DNA from: Bombus terrestris | Taxonomy: Eukaryota > Arthropoda > Insecta > Hymenoptera > Apidae | Length of the DNA: 64,000 nucleotides | Reading direction: 5' to 3' | Assembly (NCBI RefSeq): GCF_910591885.1 | Contig: NW_025963552.1 | Span: 372,001 to 436,000 of the forward strand | Shown: positions 50,841 through 63,340 of the stretch, one piece after another | Layout: every line of letters starts with the position of its first letter | How positions within the stretch are numbered: the first letter of the stretch is position 1 | Position numbers and translations under genes: made by a program | Notes under the pieces: model-generated | Database searches by the model: none | What the model was told of the DNA's origin: nothing | Seen by the model: only the letters and a program-made list of their open reading frames with translations

Positions 50841-51990
50841 GATTGTGACACACCTTTACGCGTCTCTCGCTCGCTGCGCTCGCTCGAAGACTGTAGCCTA
50901 ACCTAAAACCAATCCCTCTTGCGTTAGTCATTCGATATGAAGGCGACTTATTTCGAATTTGCGAACGTGTCGGATCGTATGTGAGATTGGACTAAATTTT
51001 TACGAGCGAGCGGAGCGAGCGAGCAACGATCACAATTTGCAAGGTATACATATACCTTATATTGCCTTGCATACATTTCGTGTTATTACCTAATTTTGTC
51101 AGCCATTTCGGACATCACATTGCACTGTACTATGTGGAAATAGTACTATTTATGTGATACTATTCATAAACTGTAAACATTTGTCAGTAGGCAATAGGAT
51201 AAAGACTTCCGGCTCCTCGGGCTGGTGCGAATGTTTCAATGTCCGTATGTGACAAACCGTTGGATTGTGACACACCTTTACGCGTCTCTCGCTCGCTGCG
51301 CTCGCTCGAAAACTGTAGCCGAACCTAAAACCAATCCATCTTGCGTTCATTATTCGATATGGTGGCGACATATTTCGAATTTGCGAACGTGTCGGATCGG
51401 TTGTGAGGTTGGAGTAGATAATTACGAGCGAGCGGAGCGAACGAGCAACGATCACAATTTGCAAGGTATACATATACCTTGCAATATGCATATATATCGT
51501 GTTAGTACCTAATTTTGTCAGCCACTTCGGACATCACATTGCACTGTAGTATGTGGAAATAGTACTATTTATGTGGTACTATTCATAAACTGTAAACATT
51601 TGTCAGTAGGCAATAGGATAAAGACTTCCGGCTCCTCGGGCTAGTGCGAATGTTTCAATGTCCGTATGTGCCAAACCGTTGATTTGTGACACACCTTTAC
51701 GCGTCTCTCGCTCGCTGCGCTCGCTCGAAAACTATAGCCTAACCTAAAACCAATCCCTCTTGCGTTAGTCATTCGATATGAAGGCGACTTATTTCGAATT
51801 TGCGAACGTGTCGGATCGTATGTGAGGTTGGACTAAATTTTTACGAGCGAGCGGAGCGAGCGAGCAACGATCACAATTTGCAAGATATACATATACCTTA
51901 TATTGCCTTGCATACATTTCGTGTTATTACCTAATTTTGTCAGCCATTTCGGACATCACATTGCACTGTACTATGTGGAAATAGTACTAT
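50728..51990 (+). repeat. Three-monomer cassette, occurrence 3
   Basis: 1,263 bp with all three sets of diagnostic bases. It follows the second copy of the seven-monomer duplication. Its third monomer passes into a private CAAGATATACATATACC change that weakens the hairpin (about 51884). Confidence 0.85.
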
Positions 51991-54513
51991 TTATGTGAAA
52001 CTATTCATATACTGTAAACATTTGTCAGTAGGCAATATGATAAAGACTTCCGGCTCCTCGGGCTGGTGCGAATGTTTCAATGTCCGTATGTGCCAAACCG
52101 TTGGATTGTGACACACCTTTACGCGTCTCTCGCTCGCTGCGCTCGCTCGACAACTATAGCCTAACCTAAAACCAATCCCTCTTGCGTTAGTCATTCGATA
52201 TGAAGGCAACTTATTTCGAATTTGCGAACGTGTCGGATCGTATGTGAGGTTGGACTAAATTTTTACGAGCGAGCGGAGCGAGCGAGCAACGATCACAATT
52301 AGCAAGGTATACATATAACTTATATTGCCTTGCATACATTTCGTGTTATTACCTAATTTTGTCAGCCATTTCGGACATCACATTGCACTGTACTCTGTGG
52401 AAATAGTACTATTTATGTGAAACTATTCATAAACTGTAAACATTTGTCAGTAGGCAATATGATAAAGACTTCCGGCTCATCGGGCTGGTGCGAATGTTTC
52501 AATGTCAGTATGTGCCAAACCGTTCGATTGTGACAGACCTTTACGCGTCTCTCGCTCGCTGCGCTCGCTCGAAAACTATAGCCTAACCTAAAACCAATCC
52601 ATCTTGCGTTCATTATTCGATATGGTGGCGACATATTTCGAATTTGCGAACGTGTCGGATCGTATGTGAGGTTGGACTAAATTTTTACGAGCGAGCGGAG
52701 CGAGCGAGCAACGATCACAATTTGCAGGGTATACATACACCTTGCTATATGCATATATATCGTGTTAGTACCTAATTTTGTCTGCCACTTCGGACATCAC
52801 ATTGCACTGTAGTATGTGGAAATAGTACTATTTATGTGAAACTATTCATAAACTGTAAACATTTGTCAGTAGGCAATAGGATAAAGACTTCCGGCGCCTC
52901 GGGCTGGTGCGAATGTTTCAATGTCCGTATGTGCCAAACCGTTGGATTGTGACACACCTTTACGCGTCTCTCGCTCGCTGCGCTCGCTCGAAAACTATAG
53001 CCTAACCTAAAACCAATCCCTCTTGCGTTAGTCATTCGATATGAAGGCAACTTATTTCGAATTTGCGAACGTGTCGGATCGTATGTGAGGTTGGACTAAA
53101 TTTTTACGAGCGAGCGGAGCGAGCGAGCAACGATCACAATTTGCAAGGTATACATATACCTTGCAATATACAAATATATCGTGTTAGTACCTAATTTTGT
53201 CAGCCACTTCGGACATCACATTGCACTGTAGTATGTGGAAATAGTACTATTTAGGTGAAACTATTCACAAACTGTAAACATTTGTCAGTAGGCAATAGGA
53301 TAAAGACTTCCGGCTCCTCGGGCTGGTGCGAATGTTTCAATGTCAGTATGTGCCAAACCATTCGATTGTGACACACCTTTACGCGTCTCTCGCTCGCTGC
53401 GCTCGCTCGAAGACTGTAGCCTAACCTAAAACCAATCCCTCTTGCGTTAGTCATTCGATATGAAGGCGACTTATTTCGAATTTGCGAACGTGTCGGATCG
53501 TATGTGAGATTGGACTAAATTTTTACGAGCGAGCGGAGCGAGCGAGCAACGATCACAATTTGCAAGGTATACATATACCTTATATTGCCTTGCATACATT
53601 TCGTGTTATTACCTAATTTTGTCAGCCATTTCGGACATCACATTGCACTGTACTATGTGGAAATAGTACTATTTATGTGAAACTATTCATATGCTGTAAA
53701 CATTTGTCAGTAGGCAATATGATAAAGACTTCCGGCTCCTCGGGCTGGTGCGAATGTTTCAATGTCAGTATGTGCCAAACCGTTCGATGGTGACACACCT
53801 TTACGCGTCTCTCGCTCGCTGCGCTCGCTCGAAAACTGTAGCCTAACCTAAAACCAATCCATCTTGCGTTCATTATTCGATATGGTGGCGACATATTTCG
53901 AATTTGCGAACGTGTCGGATCGGTTGTGAGGTTGGAGTAGATAATTACGAGCGAGCGGAGCGAGCGAGCAACGATCACAATTTGCAAGGTATACATATAC
54001 CTTATATTGCCTTGCATACATTTCGTGTTATTACCTAATTTTGTCAGCCATTTCAGACATCACATTGCACTGTACTATGTGGAAATAGTACTAATTATGT
54101 GAAACTATTCATAAACTGTAAACATTTGTCAGTAGGCAATAGGATAAAGACTTCCGGCTCCTCGGGCTGGTGCGAATGTTTCAATGTCCGTATGTGCCAA
54201 ACCGTTGGATTGTGACACACCTTTACGCGTCTCTCGCTCGCTGCGCTCGCTCGAAAACTATAGCCTAACCTAAAACCAATCCCTCTTGCGTTAGTCATTC
54301 GATATGAAGGCAACTTATTTCGAATTTGCGAACGTGTCGGATCGTATGTGAGGTTGGACTAAATTTTTACGAGCGAGCGGAGCGAGCGAGCAACGATCAC
54401 AATTTGCAAGGTATACATATACCTTGCAATATACAAATATATCGTGTTAGTACCTAATTTTGTCAGCCACTTCGGACATCACATTGCACTGTAGTATGTG
54501 GAAATAGTACTAT

Positions 54514-55776
54514 TTAGGTGAAACTATTCACAAACTGTAAACATTTGTCAGTAGGCAATAGGATAAAGACTTCCGGCTCCTCGGGCTGGTGCGAATGTTT
54601 CAATGTCAGTATGTGCCAAACCATTCGATTGTGACACACCTTTACGCGTCTCTCGCTCGCTGCGCTCGCTCGAAGACTGTAGCCTAACCTGAAACCAATC
54701 CCTCTTGCGTTAGTCATTCGATATGAAGGCGACTTATTTCGAATTTGCGAACGTGTCGGATCGTATGTGAGATTGGACTAAATTTTTACGAGCGAGCGGA
54801 GCGAGCGAGCAACGATCACAATTTGCAAGGTATACATATACCTTATATTGCCTTGCATACATTTCGTGTTATTACCTAATTTTGTCAGCCATTTCGGACA
54901 TCACATTGCACTGTACTATGTGGAAATAGTACTATTTATGTGATACTATTCATAAACTGTAAACATTTGTCAGTAGGCAATAGGATAAAGACTTCCGGCT
55001 CCTCGGGCTGGTGCGAATGTTTCAATGTCCGTATGTGACAAACCGTTGGATTGTGACACACCTTTACGCGTCTCTCGCTCGCTGCGCTCGCTCGAAAACT
55101 GTAGCCGAACCTAAAACCAATCCATCTTGCGTTCATTATTCGATATGGTGGCGACATATTTCGAATTTGCGAACGTGTCGGATCGGTTGTGAGGTTGGAG
55201 TAGATAATTACGAGCGAGCGGAGCGAACGAGCAACGATCACAATTTGCAAGGTATACATATACCTTGCAATATGCATATATATCGTGTTAGTACCTAATT
55301 TTGTCAGCCACTTCGGACATCACATTGCACTGTAGTATGTGGAAATAGTACTATTTATGTGGTACTATTCATAAACTGTAAACATTTGTCAGTAGGCAAT
55401 AGGATAAAGACTTCCGGCTCCTCGGGCTAGTGCGAATGTTTCAATGTCCGTATGTGCCAAACCGTTGATTTGTGACACACCTTTACGCGTCTCTCGCTCG
55501 CTGCGCTCGCTCGAAAACTATAGCCTAACCTAAAACCAATCCCTCTTGCGTTAGTCATTCGATATGAAGGCGACTTATTTCGAATTTGCGAACGTGTCGG
55601 ATCGTATGTGAGGTTGGACTAAATTTTTACGAGCGAGCGGAGCGAGCGAGCAACGATCACAATTTGCAAGGTATACATATACCTTATATTGCCTTGCATA
55701 CATTTCGTGTTATTACCTAATTTTGTCAGCCATTTCGGACATCACATTGCACTGTACTATGTGGAAATAGTACTAT
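54514..55776 (+). repeat. Three-monomer cassette, occurrence 4
   Basis: 1,263 bp. The first monomer has CTAACCTGAAACC (about 54685), shared with 33635 and 37845, which links it to the first part of the right regime. Confidence 0.85.
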
Positions 55777-56616
55777 TTATGTGAAACTATTCATATACTG
55801 TAAACATTTGTCAGTAGGCAATATGATAAAGACTTCCGGCTCCTCGGGCTGGTGCGAATGTTTCAATGTCCGTATGTGCCAAACCGTTGGATTGTGACAC
55901 ACCTTTACGCGTCTCTCGCTCGCTGCGCTCGCTCGAAAACTATAGCCTAACCTAAAACCAATCCCTCTTGCGTTAGTCATTCGATATGAAGGCAACTTAT
56001 TTCGAATTTGCGAACGTGTCGGATCGTATGTGAGGTTGGACTAAATTTTTACGAGCGAGCGGAGCGAGCGAGCAACGATCACAATTAGCAAGGTATACAT
56101 ATAACTTATATTGCCTTGCATACATTTCGTGTTATTACCTAATTTTGTCAGCCATTTCGGACATCACATTGCACTGTACTATGTGGAAATAGTACTATTT
56201 ATGTGAAACTATTCATAAACTGTAAACATTTGTCAGTAGGCAATATGATAAAGACTTCCGGCTCCTCGGGCTGGTGCGAATGTTTCAATGTCAGTATGTG
56301 CCAAACCGTTCGATTGTGACAGACCTTTACGCGTCTCTCGCTCGCTGCGCTCTCTCGAAAACTATAGCCTAACCTAAAACCAATCCATCTTGCGTTCATT
56401 ATTCGATATGGTGGCGACATATTTCGAATTTGCGAACGTGTCGGATCGTATGTGAGGTTGGACTAAATTTTTCGAGCGAGCGGAGCGAGCGAGCAACGAT
56501 CACAATTTGCAGGGTATACATACACCTTGCTATATGCATATATATCGTGTTAGTACCTAATTTTGTCAGCCACTTCGGACATCACATTGCACTGTAGTAT
56601 GTGGAAATAGTACTAT

Positions 56617-57879
56617 TTAGGTGAAACTATTCACAAACTGTAAACATTTGTCAGTAGGCAATAGGATAAAGACTTCCGGCTCCTCGGGCTGGTGCGAATG
56701 TTTCAATGTCAGTATGTGCCAAACCATTCGATTGTGACACACCTTTACGCGTCTCTCGCTCGCTGCGCTCGCTCGAAGACTGTAGCCTAACCTAAAACCA
56801 ATCCCTCTTGCGTTAGTCATTCGATATGAAGGCGACTTATTTCGAATTTGCGAACGTGTCGGATCGTATGTGAGATTGGACTAAATTTTTACGAGCGAGC
56901 GGAGCGAGCGAGCAACGATCACAATTTGCAAGGTATACATATACCTTATATTGCCTTGCATACATTTCGTGTTATTACCTAATTTTGTCAGCCATTTCGG
57001 ACATCACATTGCACTGTACTATGTGGAAATAGTACTATTTATGTGATACTATTCATAAACTGTAAACATTTGTCAGTAGGCAATAGGATAAAGACTTCCG
57101 GCTCCTCGGGCTGGTGCGAATGTTTCAATGTCCGTATGTGACAAACCGTTGGATTGTGACACACCTTTACGCGTCTCTCGCTCGCTGCGCTCGCTCGAAA
57201 ACTGTAGCCGAACCTAAAACCAATCCATCTTGCGTTCATTATTCGATATGGTGGCGACATATTTCGAATTTGCGAACGTGTCGGATCGGTTGTGAGGTTG
57301 GAGTAGATAATTACGAGCGAGCGGAGCGAACGAGCAACGATCACAATTTGCAAGGTATACATATACCTTGCAATATGCATATATATCGTGTTAGTACCTA
57401 ATTTTGTCAGCCACTTCGGACATCACATTGCACTGTAGTATGTGGAAATAGTACTATTTATGTGGTACTATTCATAAACTGTAAACATTTGTCAGTAGGC
57501 AATAGGATAAAGACTTCCGGCTCCTCGGGCTAGTGCGAATGTTTCAATGTCCGTATGTGCCAAACCGTTGATTTGTGACACACCTTTACGCGTCTCTCGC
57601 TCGCTGCGCTCGCTCGAAAACTATAGCCTAACCTAAAACCAATCCCTCTTGCGTTAGTCATTCGATATGAAGGCGACTTATTTCGAATTTGCGAACGTGT
57701 CGGATCGTATGTGAGGTTGGACTAAATTTTTACGAGCGAGCGGAGCGAGCGAGCAACGATCACAATTTGCAAGGTATACATATACCTTATATTGCCTTGC
57801 ATACATTTCGTGTTATTACCTAATTTTGTCAGCCATTTCGGACATCACATTGCACTGTACTATGTGGAAATAGTACTAT
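56617..57879 (+). repeat. Three-monomer cassette, occurrence 5
   Basis: 1,263 bp, only 2,103 bp (five monomers) after occurrence 4, the shortest spacing seen. It is preceded by the monomer type with TTTTTCGAGCG and CGCTCTCTCG. Confidence 0.85.
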
Positions 57880-59560
57880 TTATGTGAAACTATTCATATA
57901 CTGTAAACATTTGTCAGTAGGCAATATGATAAAGACTTCCGGCTCCTCGGGCTGGTGCGAATGTTTCAATGTCCGTATGTGCCAAACCGTTGGATTGTGA
58001 CACACCTTTACGCGTCTCTCGCTCGCTGCGCTCGCTCGACAACTATAGCCTAACCTAAAACCAATCCCTCTTGCGTTAGTCATTCGATATGAAGGCAACT
58101 TATTTCGAATTTGCGAACGTGTCGGATCGTATGTGAGGTTGGACTAAATTTTTACGAGCGAGCGGAGCGAGCGAGCAACGATCACAATTAGCAAGGTATA
58201 CATATAACTTATATTGCCTTGCATACATTTCGTGTTATTACCTAATTTTGTCAGCCATTTCGGACATCACATTGCACTGTACTATGTGGAAATAGTACTA
58301 TTTATGTGAAACTATTCATAAACTGTAAACATTTGTCAGTAGGCAATATGATAAAGACTTCCGGCTCCTCGGGCTGGTGCGAATGTTTCAATGTCAGTAT
58401 GTGCCAAACCGTTCGATTGTGACAGACCTTTACGCGTCTCTCGCTCGCTGCGCTCTCTCGAAAACTATAGCCTAACCTAAAACCAATCCATCTTGCGTTC
58501 ATTATTCGATATGGTGGCGACATATTTCGAATTTGCGAACGTGTCGGATCGTATGTGAGGTTGGACTAAATTTTTCGAGCGAGCGGAGCGAGCGAGCAAC
58601 GATCACAATTTGCAGGGTATACATACACCTTGCTATATGCATATATATCGTGTTAGTACCTAATTTTGTCAGCCACTTCGGACATCACATTGCACTGTAG
58701 TATGTGGAGATAGTACTATTTAGGTGAAACTATTCACAAACTGTAAACATTTGTCAGTAGGCAATATGATAAAGACTTCCGGCTCCTCGGGCTGGTGTGA
58801 ATGTTTCAATGTCAGTATGTGCCAAACCGTTGGATTATGACACACCTTTACGCGTCTCTCGCTCGCTGCGCTCGCTCGAAAACTATAGCCTAACCTAAAA
58901 CCAATCCCTCTTGCGTTAGTCATTCGATATGATGGCGACTTATTTCGAATTTGCGAACGTGTCGGATCGTATGTGAGGTTGGACTAAATTTTTACGAGCG
59001 AGCGGAGCGAGCGAGCAACGATCACAATTTGCAAGGTATACATATACCTTATATTGCCTTGCATACATTTCGTGTTATTACCTAATTTTGTCAGCCATTT
59101 CAGACATCACATTGCACTGTACTATGTGGAAATAGTACTATTTATGTGGTACTATTCATAAACTGTAAACATTTGTCAGTAGGCAATAGGATAAAGACTT
59201 CCGGCTCCTCGGGCTAGTGCGAATGTTTCAATGTCCGTATGTGCCAAACCGTTGATTTGTGACACACCTTCACGCGTCTCTCGCTCGCTGCGCTCGCTCG
59301 AAAACTATAGCCTAACCTAAAACCAATCCCTCTTGCGTTAGTCATTCGATATGAAGGCAACTTATTTCGAATTTGCGAACGTGTCGGATCGTATGTGAGG
59401 TTGGACTAAATTTTTACGAGCGAGCGGAGCGAGCGAGCAACGATCACAATTTGCAAGGTATACATATACCTTGCAATATACAAATATATCGTGTTAGTAC
59501 CTAATTTTGTCAGCCACTTCGGACATCACATTGCACTGTAGTATGTGGAAATAGTACTAT

Positions 59561-60814
59561 TTAGGTGAAACTGTTCACAAACTGTAAACATTTGTCAGTA
59601 GGCAATAGGATAAAGACTTCCGGCTCCTCGGGCTGGTGCGAATGTTTCAATGTCAGTATGTGCCAAACCATTCGATTGTGACACACCTTTACGCGTCTCT
59701 CGCTCGCTGCGTTCGCTCGAAGACTGTAGCCTAACCTAAAACCAATCCCTCTTGCGTTAGTCATTCGATATGAAGGCGACTTATTTCGAATTTGCGAACG
59801 TGTCGGATCGTATGTGAGATTGGACTAAATTTTTACGAGCGAGCGGAGCGAGCGAGCAACGATCACAATTTGCAAGGTATACATATACCTTATATTGCCT
59901 TGCATACATTTCGTGTTATTACCTAATTTTGTCAGCCATTTCGGACATCACATTGCACTGTACTATGTGGAAATAGTACTATTTATATGATACTATTCAT
60001 AAACTGTAAACATTTGTCAGTAGGCAATAGGATAAAGACTTCCGGCTCCTCGGGCTGGTGCGAATGTTTCAATGTCCGTATGTGACAAACCGTTGGATTG
60101 TGACACACCTTTACGCGTCTCTCGCTCGCTCGAAAACTGTAGCCGAACCTAAAACCAATCCATCTTGCGTTCATTATTCGATATGGTGGCGACATATTTC
60201 GAATTTGCGAACGTGTCGGATCGGTTGTGAGGTTGGAGTAGATAATTACGAGCGAGCGGAGCGAACGAGCAACGATCACAATTTGCAAGGTATACATATA
60301 CCTTGCAATATGCATATATATCGTGTTAGTACCTAATTTTGTCAGCCACTTCGGACATCACATTGCACTGTAGTATGTGGAAATAGTACTATTTATGTGG
60401 TACTATTCATAAACTGTAAACATTTGTCAGTAGGCAATAGGATAAAGACTTCCGGCTCCTCGGGCTAGTGCGAATGTTTCAATGTCCGTATGTGCCAAAC
60501 CGTTGATTTGTGACACACCTTTACGCGTCTCTCGCTCGCTGCGCTCGCTCGAAAACTATAGCCTAACCTAAAACCAATCCCTCTTGCGTTAGTCATTCGA
60601 TATGAAGGCGACTTATTTCGAATTTGCGAACGTGTCGGATCGTATGTGAGGTTGGACTAAATTTTTACGAGCGAGCGGAGCGAGCGAGCAACGATCACAA
60701 TTTGCAAGGTATACATATACCTTATATTGCCTTGCATACATTTCGTGTTATTACCTAATTTTGTCAGCCATTTCGGACATCACATTGCACTGTACTATGT
60801 GGAAATAGTACTAT
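59561..60814 (+). repeat. Three-monomer cassette, occurrence 6 (9 bp shorter)
   Basis: 1,254 bp because the second monomer has lost a 9-bp unit from ARM2 (60121-60132). It otherwise shares the private bases of occurrence 1 (GAAACTGTTCAC, TTTATATGATAC), in keeping with the 17.68-kb period. Confidence 0.85.
60121..60132 (+). repeat. ARM2 contracted by 9 bp
   Basis: The same 9-bp loss as at 41596 but in a different monomer type (second cassette monomer), so an independent event. The interval 59983-60392 is 410 bp. Confidence 0.85.
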
Positions 60815-62077
60815 TTATGTGAAACTATTCATATACTGTAAACATTTGTCAGTAGGCAATATGATAAAGACTTCCGGCTCCTCGGGCTGGTGCGAATGTT
60901 TCAATGTCCGTATGTGCCAAACCGTTGGATTGTGACACACCTTTACGCGTCTCTCGCTCGCTGCGCTCGCTCGACAACTATAGCCTAACCTAAAACCAAT
61001 CCCTCTTGCGTTAGTCATTCGATATGAAGGCAACTTATTTCGAATTTGCGAACGTGTCGGATCGTATGTGAGGTTGGACTAAATTTTTACGAGCGAGCGG
61101 AGCGAGCGAGCAACGATCACAATTTGCAAGGTATACATATACCTTATATTGCCTTGCATACATTTCGTGTTATTACCTAATTTTGTCAGCCATTTCGGAC
61201 ATCACATTGCACTGTACTGTGTGGAAATAGTACTATTTATGTGAAACTATTCATATACTGTAAACATTTGTCAGTAGGCAATATGATAAAGACTTCCGGC
61301 TCCTCGGGCTGGTGCGAATGTTTCAATGTCAGTATGTGCCAAACCGTTCGATTGTGACACACCTTTACGCGTCTCTCGCTCGCTGCGCTCGCTCGAAAAC
61401 TGTAGCCTAACCTAAAACCAATCCATCTTGCGTTAGTCATTCGATATGAAGGCCACTTATTTCGAATTTGCGAACGTGTCGGATCGTATGTGAGGTTGGA
61501 CTAAATTTTTACGAGCGAGCGGAGCGAGCGAGCAACGATCACAATTTGCAAGGTATACATATACCTTATATTGCCTTGCATACATTTCGTGTTATTACCT
61601 AATTTTGTCAGCCATTTCGGACATCACATTGCACTGTACTGTGTGGAAATAGTACTATTTATGTGAAACTATTCATATACTGTAAACATTTGTCAGTAGG
61701 CAATATGATAAAGACTTCCGGCTCCTCGGGCTGGTGCGAATGTTTCAATGTCCGTATGTGCCAAACCGTTGGATTGTGACACACCTTTACGCGTCTCTCG
61801 CTCGCTGCGCTCGCTCGAAAACTATAGCCTAACCTAAAACCAATCCCTCTTGCGTTAGTCATTCGATATGAAGGCGACTTATTTCGAATTTGCGAACGTG
61901 TCGGATCGTATGTGAGGTTGGACTAAATTTTTACGAGCGAGCGGAGCGAGCGAGCAACGATCACAATTTGCAAGGTATACATATACCTTGCAATATACAA
62001 ATATATCGTGTTAGTACCTAATTTTGTCAGCCACTTCGGACATCACATTGCACTGTAGTATGTGGAAATAGTACTAT

Positions 62078-63340
62078 TTAGGTGAAACTATTCACAAACT
62101 GTAAACATTTGTCAGTAGGCAATAGGATAAAGACTTCCGGCTCCTCGGGCTGGTGCGAATGTTTCAATGTCAGTATGTGCCAAACCATTCGATTGTGACA
62201 CACCTTTACGCGTCTCTCGCTCGCTGCGCTCGCTCGAAGACTGTAGCCTAACCTAAAACCAATCCCTCTTGCGTTAGTCATTCGATATGAAGGCGACTTA
62301 TTTCGAATTTGCGAACGTGTCGGATCGTATGTGAGATTGGACTAAATTTTTACGAGCGAGCGGAGCGAGCGAGCAACGATCACAATTTGCAAGGTATACA
62401 TATACCTTATATTGCCTTGCATACATTTCGTGTTATTACCTAATTTTGTCAGCCATTTCGGACATCACATTGCACTGTACTATGTGGAAATAGTACTATT
62501 TATGTGATACTATTCATAAACTGTAAACATTTGTCAGTAGGCAATAGGATAAAGACTTCCGGCTCCTCGGGCTGGTGCGAATGTTTCAATGTCCGTATGT
62601 GACAAACCGTTGGATTGTGACACACCTTTACGCGTCTCTCGCTCGCTGCGCTCGCTCGAAAACTGTAGCCGAACCTAAAACCAATCCATCTTGCGTTCAT
62701 TATTCGATATGGTGGCGACATATTTCGAATTTGCGAACGTGTCGGATCGGTTGTGAGGTTGGAGTAGATAATTACGAGCGAGCGGAGCGAACGAGCAACG
62801 ATCACAATTTGCAAGGTATACATATACCTTGCAATATGCATATATATCGTGTTAGTACCTAATTTTGTCAGCCACTTCGGACATCACATTGCACTGTAGT
62901 ATGTGGAAATAGTACTATTTATGTGGTACTATTCATAAACTGTAAACATTTGTCAGTAGGCAATAGGATAAAGACTTCCGGCTCCTCGGGCTAGTGCGAA
63001 TGTTTCAATGTCCGTATGTGCCAAACCGTTGATTTGTGACACACCTTTACGCGTCTCTCGCTCGCTGCGCTCGCTCGAAAACTATAGCCTAACCTAAAAC
63101 CAATCCCTCTTGCGTTAGTCATTCGATATGAAGGCGACTTATTTCGAATTTGCGAACGTGTCGGATCGTATGTGAGGTTGGACTAAATTTTTACGAGCGA
63201 GCGGAGCGAGCGAGCAACGATCACAATTTGCAAGGTATACATATACCTTATATTGCCTTGCATACATTTCGTGTTATTACCTAATTTTGTCAGCCATTTC
63301 GGACATCACATTGCACTGTACTATGTGGAAATAGTACTAT
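62078..63340 (+). repeat. Three-monomer cassette, occurrence 7
   Basis: 1,263 bp with standard diagnostic bases, followed at 63341 by the GACCGTATG monomer exactly as occurrence 2 is followed at 45670. Confidence 0.85.

Larger units (their letters stand above)
40618..58301 (+). repeat. Long-range repeat, first 42-monomer period (17,684 bp)
   Basis: From 40618 the monomer order and private variants recur 17,684 bp later (40618/58302, 41036/58720). The offset becomes 17,693 at 41868/59561 because of a 9-bp loss in ARM2 at 41596. It returns to 17,684 after the matching 9-bp loss at 60121, then drops to 17,671 after the 13-bp insertion at 43286. Shared private changes include GAAACTGTTCACAAAC, TGCGTTCGCTCGAAG, TTTATATGATAC and the one-base loss in TTTTTCGAGCG. 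The period contains 42 monomers but is itself a mosaic of smaller duplications. Confidence 0.8.

Noticed and set aside
2544..62862. Plus-strand open frames of 68-103 codons
   Set aside because: Present only in monomer subtypes that happen to lack a stop. They cross monomer boundaries, overlap the minus-strand frames, and show no recognisable domain.
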